DNA of 64,000 nucleotides from Ostrinia nubilalis (GCF_963855985.1 NC_087095.1:11604001-11668000), one strand, 5' to 3'. Counted from the stretch's first letter, positions 22,105-43,793 are shown. Notes: generated from the sequence alone by a model not told the origin. Numbers and translations are program-made.

Positions 22105-25100
22105 ATGACGAAAAGAGGCAAAAAGGTAAGATTTATTCATATTAAGTTTATTAGAGTTATCATTGTTGCGTGTGTATTTTACGTAGTTAGTTGACTGAAA
22201 AAATATAGGTAACTTGTAACTTTTCCAGAATATTTTTACGATAAAACGTTAATAGTATGCTTGAAATTATAAAAAATTTAAGTACTCAAACGTTTAAAAT
22301 GCATAATTCGATAATATCATTTGAATTGATACCTACCTTTACCTACTTATTTTTCATCACTAGGGTAAGTATGCAATTACAAATTATTGTAGTAAATAAG
22401 TAGCTATTTCCCAGAACTACTGGAACTTATATTAAAGATGATTAACGAGCTTCTACTTATATTTCAGGGTAGAGGTAAAGATGCAAAGGGCTCACCAAAG
22501 GGCTCACCAAAGAGTGATACAAAGCATGCTCCAAAGCAACGAAAGAGAAGTGAAGATTCGACTACACAGCAGCAGGATTCCGATGAAGAGACGGTTCTGG
22601 CCCCAGAAGAAAGTCCCGAGAAACACCTAGAACAACAGCAATTAATGGATCAAGTACCAAGACATATACTGCACATGAGACGAATTTTGGATAGCTACCC
22701 AGCATACAACCCCATTGATTTCTCGAGATCTGTCCAAGAAAGTCCGCTTAATTTGTCTAAGGATTCGGATACCGGCGAAGCAGAATCAGAACCAGCTCCC
22801 CTCAACTTATCAAGACATTCGGGATCAGGTTCCAGCGCCTTGTTAAGAGAATTGTTATCCAGTCCCTTAACCGCTCCCACCTCTTCAAAGAGAGATCGAT
22901 ATGGTAATTTGGTAAATTATCCAGAAGGAGCGTCTAGAAGTTTGTTAAGAGATCCAGAAACAAGTCAAGTTAGACCTTCAGGTGCTGATCCCAGAGCTAT
23001 ACCGAGTACCTCGAGAACAGGCTTAATTTACGTGTCAAGTGAATTGGGAGCATTTCCAAGCGGTAGCTCGACAGCAGGTCCTAGTTACCTGTTAAGAGCT
23101 TTGGAAGCAGGTCCAAGCACTTCACACAGTGGTCCAGAATCAGGTGCAAACATGTATAGAGATCTGGGAGCTGGTCCAAGTACTTCACACAGTGGTTTGG
23201 AAACAGGTATAGTTTATGGGTCAAGAGATTTGGGAGCATATGCAATTACTTCACACAGTGGCCCAGAATCAGGTGCAAACATGTATAGAGATCTGGGAGC
23301 TGGTCCAAGTACTTCACACAGTGGTTTGGAAGCAGGTAGAGTTTATGGGTCAAGAGATTTGGGAGCATATGCAATTACTACACACAGTGGCCCAGAAGCA
23401 GGTGCAAACATGTATAGAGATATTGGAGCTGGTCCAAGTACTTCACACAGTGGTTTGGAAGCAGGTAGAGTTTATGGGTCAAGAGATTTGGGAGCATATG
23501 CAATTACTACACACAGTGGCCCAGAAGCAGGTGCAAACATGTATAGAGATCTGGGAGCTGGTCCAAGTACTTCACACAGTGGTTTGGAAGCAGGTAGAGT
23601 TTTTGGGTCAAGGGATTTGGGAGCACATCTAAGTACTTCACACAGTGGCCTAGAAGCAGGTGCAAACGTGTATAGAGATATGGGAGCTGGTCCAAGTACT
23701 TTACACAGTGGTTTGGAAGCAGGTATAGTTCATGGGTCAAGAGATTTGGGAGCACATCCAAGTACTTCATACAGTGGCCCAGAAGCAGGTCCAAACTTGT
23801 CTAGGAACAGTGGTTTGGGATCAGGTAGAATTAACGTGTCAAAAGAATTGGGAGCATATCCAAGTACTTCACATAGTGGCCCAGCAGCAAGTGCAAAAAT
23901 GTATAGAGATCTGGTAACTGGTCCAAGTACTTCACGCAGTGCTTCGGAAGCAGGCAAAATTTACGTGTCAAAAGAATTGGGAGCATATCCAAGTACTTCA
24001 CACAGTGGCGCAGAAGCAAGCCCAAACTTGTCTAGAGATCCGAGAGCTGGTCCAAGTACTTCACACAGCGGTATGGTAGCAGGTAGAATGCACGTATCAA
24101 AAGATTTGGGAACACATCCAAGTGCTTCACACAGTGGCGCAGAAGCAAGCCCAAACTTGTCTAGAGATCCGAGAGCTGGTCCAAGTACTTCACACAGTGG
24201 TTTGGTAGCAGGTAGAATATACGTATCAGGAGATTTGGGAGCACATCCAAGTGCTTCACACAGTGGCGCAGAAGCAAGCCCAAACTTGTCTAGAGATCCG
24301 AGAGCTGGTCCAAGTACTTCACACAGTGGTTTGGTAGCAGGTAGAATATACGTATCAGGAGATTTGGGAGCACATCCAAGTGCTTCACATAGTGGCCCAG
24401 AAGCAGGTGCAAACGTGTCTAGAAGTTTGGGAGCACATCCAAGTGCTTCACACAGCGGCCCAGCAGTAGTCCCAAACTTATCTAGAGATTTGCGAGCACA
24501 TCCAAGTACTTCATACAGAGGCCCGGCAGCTACTAGTTACGTGACAAGAGATAAGGGAGCAGGTTCAAGCTCTTCACACAGTGGTTCGGGAACAGGTCTC
24601 ATTTACATGTCAACAGATTCGGGAACATACCCATATGTTTCACATAGTACCTTGGCAACTACTAGTTATCCGACAAGAGATTTGGGATCAGGTCCAAGCA
24701 CTGTACATAGTGGCTCGGGAACAGGTGCAATTTATCCATCAAGAGATTTGGGAGCACATCCTTCATATAGCGGCTCGGCAGCAGATGCTGGTTACCTGTT
24801 AAGATATTTAGAAGCCGGTCCGAGTACTTCACACAGTAACGTAGAAGGAGCAGGACCAAGCACTTTACATAGTGGCTCGGGAACAGGTGCAATTTATCCA
24901 TCAAGAAATTTGGGAGCACATCCTTCACATAGCAGCTCGACAGCAGATGCTGGTTACCTTTTAAGATATTTAGAAGCCGGTCCGAGTACTTCACATAGTA
25001 ACGTAGAAGGAGCAGGACCAAGCACTTTACATAGTGGCTCGGGAACAAGTGCAATTTATCCATCAAGAAATTTGGGAGCACATCCTTCACATAGCAGCTC

Positions 25101-27228
25101 GACAGCAGATGCTGGTGACCTTTTAAGATATTTAGAAGCCGGTCCAAGTACTTCACACAGTAACGTCGAAGGACCAATTTACGCGTCTAGAGATTTGGGA
25201 TCAGTTCCAAGCACTTTACATAGTGGCTCGGGAACAGGTGCAATTTATACGTCAAGAGATCCGAGAGCTTCGCACAGTGGCTTGGAAACAGGTTCAATGT
25301 ATACGTCGAGAGATTTGGGAGCGTATACAAGTACCTCACACAGTGACTCGACCGCAGCCGCTAGTTATCTGAGAGATATGGCAGCAGTTCTGAGCACTTC
25401 ACATAGTGGCTCAACAACTGGTAAAGTTTACGTGTATAGAGATGTAAACACAGGTGCAATTTACGTGGAAAGTGACATGGGAGCTGGTCCGAGTACTTCA
25501 AACAGTGGCTCGGCAACAGGTACTGTTTACTTGGCCAGAAACTTTATAACAGGCCCAAGTACTTTTTACAGTGGTGGTGCAGTTCAAATAGAAGCCAGTT
25601 ATCCAATAATAGATTTAGATACAGAAAGCGGTGATTCAAGAGAAAGTACTGACGATCCCCTAAGAAATTCAGGAGCTAGCCCCAGCCATTCATCAAAAAA
25701 ATCGAGAGCAGGTCCTAGTTCAGCACTATATTATGAATATGATTTCTCCAGGGTCCCGGATCCACGCAATGGCATGAATCAAGACCACTTTGATAGACTA
25801 AAGTGGAATATTGTTGATTATTTTTTAAATGTTCCACAAGCAGTGTATGACGTAATGACAGAAGAACAGAGAGAAGATTTAAGAGAGTGTGTGGCTAGAA
25901 ATAAAAGAGGCGAACGATCAACAAGAAAAAGTTATCCGCAAAGTCCGAATAATGAAAAAGGTAAAGATGATGAGGATGAAGAGACTTTATCATGTGAGAG
26001 CAATAATTCCAATAATAGTAAAAATAAACCTAAGGATCCACCTGATAACGAAAAGCCTTCAACCAGTAAAAAAAAAGACAATCAGGTCAGTAATATTTTC
26101 TTAAACAAACATAAAAGTGATCAGATATGTCAGATTTCATCCTCAATTTCAGAAATAGCATCAGGCGTTGCACAAGAAAACGACGACGTAGCCTACTCGA
26201 AAGACGTAAATTCACTTATGAATAGTATGGTGAAGTGCAAGATCTCAACAACAGATGCAAAATTAAAATTCAGGGACGTTCAAGAGATTGAAAGAGAGGT
26301 TTTGCAAATAGATGTGGTACGAGAATCTAGCGATTTGTCTGACTTTGGAACTAAATTCATAGAGAAACTGGCTGCTAGTTTGCTTGAGAACAAGAAACCT
26401 GTTGTTTTAGATGTAGATACACGGGATACGTGGCCTAGAAAGAAACTAAGAGTACCTTCAGTGTTTTTACATCCCCCATTTGAGTTTCAGACCCACATAA
26501 GGAAATTACTCTCAATGGGAATTCAGTTTTATAATCCCGATAGGAATGCCTACTACACTAAAATTCTCGGCCTTTCTTTCGAAGATCAGCTAAAATTAAC
26601 TCAATATTTTGATGAGCATCAAATTCCCTATCATACATTTGGTAATCCGTCAGATAAAATGGCAAGAGTAGTAATCAGAGGCCTGACGGGTAACATCGAT
26701 GTGTCAAAAATAAAAGAAGAATTAACAGCGGCAAGCATTCCGGTGGTGAGGCTTCACAAAATGCATTTCAAGGGTATTCGTAGGAGACAGAGGCATCTTT
26801 TATTGGCAATCGTGCCTCACACTGAGGAAGGGCTGAGAATTTTAATGGTAAGGAAAATTTACGGGCAGGTCGTTTCGATGGAGCCTGCTGATGTTAAAAC
26901 TATGCAGTGTCATCGCTGCCAGAGATGGGGACACGTACAGAGGCACTGCGGAGGGCGGGTCAAGTGCGTCAAGTGCGCAGGAGACCACTGGTCCGCTGAA
27001 TGCAGAAGGGATCCACAGGACGATCCTCCCTCGTGCGCCAACTGTGGCGGCGATCACACGGCTAGCTACAGACAGTGCCACCACTGTCCCGACTCCAAAA
27101 GATACAAATCGCGACAATTCGAACATATAATACGTATCATCAAAAAGTCTCAAGTAACACCGACTCCTAAAAAATGTAAAAAACTATATACCGACGATCA
27201 GGCAGATTTGCCAATTAAAAAATCTTGA
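22105..27228 (+). CDS. gag-like zinc-knuckle protein with long repeat domain, two exons
   Basis: Exon 1 (22105-22125, MTKRGKK) ends at GTAAGA. Exon 2 (22468-27228) follows atatttcag and joins in phase 0, giving 1,593 residues. Order: short Lys/Gly/Ser-rich N-terminus; two LNLS-containing motifs near residues 100-125; a repeat domain (about 200-1040) built of 21-22-residue halves such as GAGPSTSHSGLEAG; an acidic/Ser-rich linker; a folded region near 1350-1480 with YHTFGNPSDKMARVVIRGL and PVVRLHKMHFKG, as in gag proteins of Jockey-type LINEs (PRE_C2HC family); then three zinc knuckles at about 1488-1545 (CHRCQRWGHVQRHC, CVKCAGDHWSAEC, CANCGGDHTASYRQC). No reverse transcriptase follows; an AATAAA is at 27340. 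The 5' intron, intact frame and missing ORF2 suggest a domesticated gag. An orphaned LINE ORF1 is the alternative. Confidence 0.85.
23086..25565 (+). repeat. 129-bp coding minisatellite in the gag-like gene
   Basis: Higher-order unit of 43 codons made of a 22- and a 21-residue half (GAGPSTSHSGLEAGRVYGSR type and GAYAITTHSGPEAGANMYRD type). The unit is nearly identical across 23152-23600 (identical words exactly 129 bp apart) and more diverged toward both ends. A different, longer unit repeats at 24660-25160. No stop or frameshift occurs across about 2.5 kb. The long overlapping frames on other phases come from the repeat periodicity. Confidence 0.95.
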
Positions 27229-27339
27229 ACGTGCCTAAGTTTTAATTATTTTATTTTATATTTCTATTCGAGCTTGTTTTTTTATTGTAACTTATTATTA
27301 GTTTAATGTGCATGCAATGGTGATTAATATAGTGTAGTA

Positions 27340-27345
27340 AATAAA
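27340..27345 (+). terminator. polyadenylation signal of the gag-like gene
   Basis: AATAAA 112 bp after the stop codon, followed by a T/GT-rich stretch near 27366-27372. Confidence 0.7.
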
Positions 27346-27369
27346 TAAGCTTTTTAGATATAATAGTGT

Positions 27370-27375
27370 TTTATT
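27370..27375 (-). terminator. polyadenylation signal of the minus-strand phospho-lyase gene
   Basis: AATAAA on the minus strand, 440 bp after the stop at 27816. It lies 25-30 bp from the AATAAA of the converging gene, so the two 3' ends would meet or overlap. Confidence 0.5.
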
Positions 27376-27815
27376 CAATTCCTTTAGGTAGTTCTTTGGA
27401 ACAAAAGCTTACATTATCTTATCAATAATATTCTAATGATTACTATACAAATAATTTGTACAAGTCTAGCTACATTCTAATCCTACATACATTTTACTCA
27501 TATTTACATTTCTAATATTCGATAATACTATACAGTTTAGTTATGGCCATTTAATTAATTAACTTACTCTATTTTGGAATATCATAAAGCTAAAAAACTG
27601 GCCATATAAGTAGGCCAGAATTCACCAAATTAAAACAATCCATTTATCCGCAAATCTTTTTTTATATTTAACTTGTTAACTAATCGCAGTTTACGGATAA
27701 ATAACCGTTAAATTTAACCTTTGGTGAGTTCGGGCCTTACAACTACTAGTAAATATTTTACATTAGCTAATATTACTTAGGAACAAAAACCTGAATTGCC
27801 TTCATTAAAACTCCG

Positions 27816-37172
<9,357 letters not shown>

Positions 37173-37373
37173 TGTATCTGTGAAAATTTAATCTGAAAAT
37201 AAAATAATTAAATTACACATTCGAATTCATCAAAAAATTATAAAATATTTTTTCAATAAAAATTACCTGTCGAATGCACCGACCGCGTTGCGTCTATAAT
37301 CTATCAGTTGTTGGTCTAATCTAAGTCGTAAACGCGAGTGACGCGTCACGCGTGAACTGCGAGCATTGAATGC

Positions 37374-37403
37374 TGAAAGTAGTACGTATACGCGTATTAT
37401 ATA
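37374..37403 (-). promoter_or_regulatory. TATA-Inr core promoter of the phospho-lyase gene
   Basis: On the minus strand TATATAAT starts at 37403, and a TCAGCA initiator has its A at 37374, 29 bp downstream. The predicted leader runs to a donor at 37266 and is spliced to an acceptor just before the ATG at 37172. Confidence 0.7.
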
Positions 37404-37731
37404 GCGGGAGAGGCGCGCACGCCCTCCGCGCGACCAATGGCAACAAAACAGGGGCTAACGTTATCACTGATAGCCGACATCGTGTTAACCCGCCGGCCAC
37501 GCGACGCGGGGCTCGATGCCATGGCGCGAACGCATGGGCGTTAAGTGGAAGTCATCAAGATTTAAAGACAAGCTTTTCGCGCGAATGTCTTCTGGATCAA
37601 ATCGGAAGACATCAACGGGAATGTCCATGATTGTCAATAACTAGAATTTGGTTTACCTTTTCTAAGCGGTGCACTTTAAGTATAGAACGTCAAATTGCAT
37701 CCAAATCCGTTCATCCGCATGCAACATTGTC
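37404..37731. other. upstream region of the phospho-lyase promoter
   Basis: GC-richer sequence over 37404-37600 without a supported exon. It is likely proximal regulatory DNA. Confidence 0.35.
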
Positions 37732-38081
37732 TTACTAATATTATAAATGCGAATGTTTGTATGGATGTCTGAATGTTAACATGTTTGTTACTTTTTCACG
37801 CAAAAACTACTGAACGGATTTTGATGAAACTTTACAGTATTATCTTTATAACTCAGAATAACATAATCCTACTATCTTACTATACTAATACTAATATTTA
37901 TAAATGCGAAAGTTTGGAAGTCTGGATGTTTGTTACTCTTTCACGCTAAAACTACTGAACGGATTTTGAAGAAACTTTACAGTATTATTGTTTATAACCC
38001 AGAATAACATATAGGCTATAATTTATGACGATCTGTGACAAACGAAATTTCACGCAGGTGAAGCCGCGGGCAAAAGCTAGT
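37732..38081 (+). mobile_element. two nested or tandem Helitron-like repeats
   Basis: Starts ttactaatattataaatgcg, with a second start at about 37884 (ctaatatttataaatgcg) and shared body words (aactactgaacggattttg twice). The single end is at gaagccgcgggcaaaagctag|T. Confidence 0.7.
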
Positions 38082-39436
38082 TGTAATAGAGTTAATACAA
38101 TTTCTTAGTACATTTACCTAATCATGTATAAAAAATATTTAAAAAAATATCTTGATTAAAACTAAAATTGAATGGTGTTTTAATTTGACGTTGCTATTTT
38201 TTCGATTAGGTACTGTAGTAATTATTTGTAATTACTTCTGTAATTACCAAGCACAACATTTATAAATTGCATTGATGATTGAGAGAGATTGATGATTAAT
38301 TATAATAAATGTAAAATAATTAGCAAATTATTAATAATTAAGCCTTAATGTCACACATTTACTAAAAACGGTTTACAAATTATCCTGGTACCGTTTAGCC
38401 TGTAATAAACATAATAATTAACTGCTAGATTAAGGCAATACAATTACGCCAATTTTCCTCGACCCTTCTTATGACGTTCATAAGTTATCATTGTTCGTAA
38501 CTTCGCACATTACCTAGGAAAATAAGATCATAAAGACTCATAAAAATAAGTCGTAATAAATTACATAGGATTGCAAGAATGCGTAATATAAATTTGACGA
38601 CATTCCTAAATAAGACAGAAAACGCACTCTAAATACTGATTAATTGAGTTCAAAATTGCGAAATGAAATCGCGAAAATATTTTTGTTGACCCTACCATTT
38701 AGTTTTAAAATAGACTATCTTTGTTTATACATCAATGTGTTATGTCATTAGTAAAATGCGAAATATTTATATACCTAACGTCGACAAACTGATATGGTTG
38801 TTTGGCAAACGTATTTGAACTTTTGAAGAATTTTCCGTCTTCAAATCGCTGTACCCCAACATTGTCATGTGATATCTGAACATAGTGATTTGGAGAAAGG
38901 AAAATCACTGCTTTAAGAGCGTTTACGCCGTTTGGCGCAAAAACAGTACTTTTTCAACTCGTTACAATCATTAACCAGTAATATTACAAATATGTTATGG
39001 GCATAAATTGTTAGGCAATTTCGTCGTCTAAATAGTTAATTGAGAAAATATTGCAATTAGTTTAGTATTTAAGAATTCTATCAAGATACGTCCACACAGG
39101 TTTTGTAAATTTCCACTTTAGCGTCAGTTTACAAGCTGAAATTTTTATAAAAATACTGTGAAAACGATTTAACAAACATTTATATCCTATAGCATAGATC
39201 CTTGGGCAAATAGTTATCTGAGAAAATTTTTAGATTTAAGCATTTTACAATAAGAAATCACAAATTAAAAGAACGTGAAATACCCAAAAATCAAAGTGAT
39301 TTTTTTTACCAATATTCTTCCTTTATTCAACACAAAAATAGCTTAATATAATAGAAGAATATCTTATCTAAAATATTTACTTTGAAATTTTAAATAATTC
39401 ATTGTAATTTTTTTTCTATGAGTATTTGAAAAATAC
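38082..39436. other. non-coding region between divergent promoters
   Basis: AT-rich. A more complex patch at about 38820-38950 could be regulatory. No exon seen. Confidence 0.4.
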
Positions 39437-39501
39437 TATAAAACGCCGCGCACGAATCGTTCAAATTCAGTCCGCCTCGAGGCGTTCCAGAGTGAGGTCA
39501 C
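39437..39501 (+). promoter_or_regulatory. TATA-Inr-DPE-like core promoter
   Basis: TATAAAA at 39437-39443, an arthropod-type initiator TCAGTC with its A at 39469 (+1, 32 bp from the TATA start), and GGTCAC at +28 to +33, matching five of six positions of the DPE consensus. It points away from the phospho-lyase promoter. Confidence 0.65.
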
Positions 39502-39549
39502 GTCGCTCGGTGCTCTGCTGACATGTGTCACGCGTACGTTGATCTTTGA
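39469..39549 (+). other. predicted non-coding first exon
   Basis: From the initiator to a donor (TTTGACAG|GTAGCT). It contains only a nine-codon ATG frame ending in TGA. The gene it belongs to is not established; the open frame at 47830 is one candidate target. Confidence 0.4.
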
Positions 39550-39959
39550 CAGGTAGCTGGACTTTTATAGTGTATCCGCAAAATCTTGGTGGTAGATTTT
39601 GCGATCACGTGGTAATTAAAATATTTTATTGTTATTTTTCATTACAGTCTATTTTTACAACAAATTCTATTTCAGACGTAATGAAAAATAAAATTAAGTT
39701 ATTTTTAGCGATGAAACGAAAACGAATGACGAAAATTTGGAACAGCAAGTTATGTATGTATGTATACTAATATTATAAAGAGGAATAATACTAATAATTT
39801 ATTTGCCATAAATAGGTGGTTACAGAATAGTTAATAGGAATGCTCTGCCAGCAGGGTCCCACCTAGTTGTAGGGGGAACATACACAACATATTACAGTCG
39901 GAAAATCTTTGCGGTAGGTACCTCGGATTGTAGTTAGTTGGACAGTGGTCATTTGACGG

Positions 39960-42170
39960 CCACTTGAATCGTCTCACCCCTAAGCTTTTGGCTACCGCCG
40001 GCGCACTAAGCCGGTTGATGCCTAATCTCGGAGGCCCGGCCGCACTGAGTCGCTGACTATACTTTTGCGTCGCGCGTTGGTCCTATATGGGGCTCGAGTA
40101 TGTATGTATACTGTTGAAAAAAGCGCAACGCATGATATCACTGAGGCACAGGCTAAGGTAATTCGTGGATACCGCATAGTATCCGCGGTCCGTCTATTCC
40201 CGGTTGTGGACACTGACTATGTCCCTACTGAGGATAAATGGGAAAAAAATTAATGTCATTAGTGGCGACGTATAACAATCCTACTTCCTATCCTACTAAT
40301 ATTATAACTATAACTAATATTATAAATGCGAAAGTTTGGATGTCTGGATGTTTGTTACTCTTTCACTCAAAAACTACTAAACGGATTTTGTTGAAACTTT
40401 ACAGTATTATTGTTTATAACCCAGATTAACATTATAGGCTATAATTTAAGACAAATAAATTTCAATAAATAAATAAGACGTGTCTAAAAAGCGCAATCTA
40501 TCGTCATTGGTTAAAATCTACAGCGCTGGACAAACTACTGTTTTTGACGTTCGTAAATATTCATGCGGGGTAAGCCGTGAAACGCCATCTATCAACATGA
40601 TATCAAACAACAGATTTTACGAACTAAGGAGTAAAACGAGGTCCACGCGTACGAAGTCGTGGGCGGCCGCTAGTTCAAAATAAAATTAATAATATTTGTA
40701 TTCATCTGGTCTTACTTGACTTTTACTTTACGTACCTATGTCATGCACGATGACATTTGCGCCAATATTTGTGTACGTCCCCACTAGGCATAATTGGGAT
40801 GTATTTTTCTAATTTGTCATAAGTTGTGAGAAAGCCTGTAGCTACAACTGGGAAAGTATGTGTCGCCACTGGTGACAATCGATATTATTTATGCCATTTA
40901 TCCTCAGTGGCGACAAAGCTAGTGTCGACAACCGAGAATAGACGCCAGTTGCGAGGTGACCATAAGTCCCAAGGGGAAATGTACGTGTACGTGCACCACA
41001 AGAGGTGGAAACCAAAAGGATCTAGGCCCTAGAGTGCTGAAGGGTACGCCTGGACGTCAGCCAAATTTTACGTCGCACCATAGAGGCAGTTCTGCCTGTA
41101 TTAGAGGAGTGGGTGCGACGGCATGATCGCCTCACACACAGGGCGACCCAGGTTCTACCGGGCCATGGGTGCTTCGGGCCATTCCTCCACCGTATAGGCC
41201 GAGAGCCTGTAGATGGTTGTCAGTTAACACTGCAGTCTTGGCACGTGAGTCACCACAGCAGACTGACACGCTCCAACAGTGCCCAGCCTAAGTGAACGAG
41301 CGGTGGTTGGAAATGACCTCTCCCTACCAATCGGGAAGAGGCGTGAGATAGATAGATAAATTGTTTATTTGTTGTAACACACACTTTTTTAATGCTTTTA
41401 ACACACACATTATGTATAGTTGCTATTGAAATTCAATTAAATATCGAAATAAAGTTAGTTAGTCAAGAAACACACTAGGTGACACCACTGGTATTTTGTT
41501 ACACAGGTTAGTAATAATTTCAACAGTTGCAACATAACAAAAGTGAAAAAACAACAGAAGATAAAGATGACTAGCGTTTCAAATAGTTCCCTGCGTCAGA
41601 GTGATGTGTGCCGCAGCGATGCAAAAAGCACTACCCTCAAAAGAGCAGAACACTGATTTTCAGCTTTTGCTAGAGAACGCATGAAGCGTACAGGTACGGA
41701 ATGAACCCGCTCGCTTTCGGAAACAATATCTACATTAGTATAAAATATATTCTTATGAGACAAATAATCTGATGGTATAGTGTGCTTACTTTCTGTGAAA
41801 GTGTTCTTTCACAGAAAGAAGCAGTGGAAAGGGGGAGCGAGAGGCCTCAGCCGACACTCCGGTTATCCGCCGCCGACACCCTGGGCGCAAGAGGACAGCT
41901 TATGGTCTCCAACTGTCTCTTCCTAACAGGCCTCGGTCGCTAGACATGGAGGTGTCTGGTGGCGGCTAAGGACGAATGCTACAGGCAACAGCCAATGGCG
42001 ATGTCCCGCGTTCCATCATATCACTCATATGGATCATGGCAGAAACAGTCATGTTTTTAGTGGGTGTAGGGGCTACCCACCTTCTGGTAGGAAGAACCCC
42101 ACATAACCCACTAGCTGCCCCCGCAGCTGGTGGGTATGAAATGTTATGCATTTTCCGGATAAAAAAAGAA
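39960..42170 (+). pseudogene. broken R1-type LINE, nested with other repeats
   Basis: Three plus-strand pieces in LINE order: 39960-40260 with a VIRGYRIVSA-like word; 41040-41345 with the reverse-transcriptase C-terminus (LPVLEEWVRRHDRLT, TQVLPGHGCFGPFLHRIGRE); 41820-42170 with an R1-style 3' untranslated part ending in an A-rich run. Frames are shifted and stops abound. The gaps hold Helitron-like DNA (40290-40676) and a separate A/T-rich insertion (41346-41820). A patch at 40190-40260 recurs inverted at 40868-40950. Confidence 0.65.
40290..40676 (+). mobile_element. Helitron-like repeat pieces inside the LINE relic
   Basis: The first piece starts ctactaatattataac and carries the aactactaaacggatttt body word. 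The second ends gcgtacgaagtcgtgggcgg then ccgctag|T. They may be two insertions or one internally rearranged copy. Confidence 0.55.
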
Positions 42171-42265
42171 TAGTTAACAGGAAAAGTTTGTTTTGAATAG
42201 AACCGATTTGAAAAAATCTCTTACCATTAAAATTCAATTTTTTTTCTGCTGAACATAGACTGTAC

Positions 42266-42565
42266 AAAACTAAAACCCAACTACGACAAAAAACGACGCT
42301 GAAAAAGTATAAAACAAGATTTTCAGAATACTGAACTGAACGAAGTTGCCAATGTAGTTGCATAGTAATTTTCATGTTTGGAAAACCGCAGTCACACGTT
42401 GTCAAAGTGCTACGGTAGGTAGGTTTAAGTAACGTGTGACTACGCCTTTCCAAACATGAAAATTACTATGCAACTACATTGGCAACTTCGTTCAGTTCAG
42501 TATTCTGAAAATCTTGTTTTATACTTTTTCAGCGTCGTTTTTTGTCGTAGTTGGGTTTTAGTTTT
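42266..42565. mobile_element. fold-back MITE, 135-bp arms
   Basis: Arms 42266-42400 and 42431-42565 are inverted copies (ends aaaactaaaacccaactacg) with only a few mismatches and a 30-bp spacer. No coding capacity. Confidence 0.88.
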
Positions 42566-42746
42566 TTTACTTTTTATTATTTGTACTATTTTGGTGTTAA
42601 AGTGTATTTGTGGCGCATAATATGTATTAACAAAAGTTAAATTGATGAACTAATAAGTAGTAAAGAAGCTATGAACGAAAAGATCTGAATTATATGCAAT
42701 CAGCCCATGAATACAGGTAAAGTCACAAGCAAATGCTAGTAATATA

Positions 42747-43793
42747 CAGTGTGTCCGGGCATGTAGTGATCAAACTTTAAGGGCGTAATCTATGGACAAT
42801 TTTATCGGTGAAAATACTTTAAATTTAGGGCTTGACCTATTTCTCGCATATTTACAAGGATTTAAGTTTTTAATTTTAAGTTTTCACCTCTTCCTTCAAA
42901 AACAAGTGATAGCGTGGGTAACCTAAAATTAATAAGCAAATATTTTATATCATGCGATAGCCAATAAAATTATCTTCTAGTAGAAGTAGAAAACAGACAC
43001 AAGTTTCATACATGTTAAGGGAGTAAGAATGGATTTAATTAGAAAAAAAAATGACTTTTTTCACTTAATTTTCAGTTATTTTCCAACACAAGAAAAACCA
43101 GGTCGTTAAGGTATGTTTTATTTGCATTGTATTATTAGTATTTGAGCCATTCTACAAAACGAATGTAAATTCATTAGTCTACGTCTATTAGTTTCGACGT
43201 AATTGTTGAACAGAGATACCCATTCCCAGCGGTTTCCATAGTAATCGGAATAGGTTGTGTGATTCGTTCAGGCAGTGCATTTTCGCATGTCGCGTGCGCT
43301 ATGGAAACCGCTGGGAAGGGGTATCTTTGTTCAACAATTACGTCGAAACTAATAGACGTAGACTAATAAATTTACATTCGTTTTGTAGAATAGCTCAAAT
43401 ACTAATAATACAATGCAAATAAAACATACCTTTACGACCTGGTTTTTCTTGTGTTGGGAAATAACTGAAAAAGATGTGAAAAAAATCATGTTTATTTCTA
43501 ATTAAATCCATTCTTACACCCTTAAAATGTATGAAACTAGTATCTGTTTTCTACTTCTACTAATAGATAATTTTATTGGCTATCGCATGATATAAAATTT
43601 TTGCTTATTAATGTTAAACTACCCACGCTATCACTTGTTTTTGAAGGAAGAGGTGAAAACTTAAAATTAAAAACTTAAATCCTTGTAAATATGCGAGAAA
43701 TGGGTCAAGCCCTAAATTTAAAGTATTTTTACCGATAAAATTGTCCATAGATTACGCCCTTAAAGTTTGATCACTACATGCCCGGACACACTG
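42747..43793. mobile_element. giant fold-back element, 495-bp arms, TA target duplication
   Basis: Ends CAGTGTGTCCGGGCATGTAG and its inverse. Arms 42747-43241 and 43299-43793 have identical length and few mismatches, with a 57-bp spacer and TA on both sides. No transposase remnant could be read, so it is non-autonomous. Confidence 0.92.

Noticed and set aside
23216..25177. Long frames rich in HTVAQ, LLLGHCVKYLD and similar units
   Set aside because: Alternate-phase shadows of the in-frame minisatellite of the gag-like gene.
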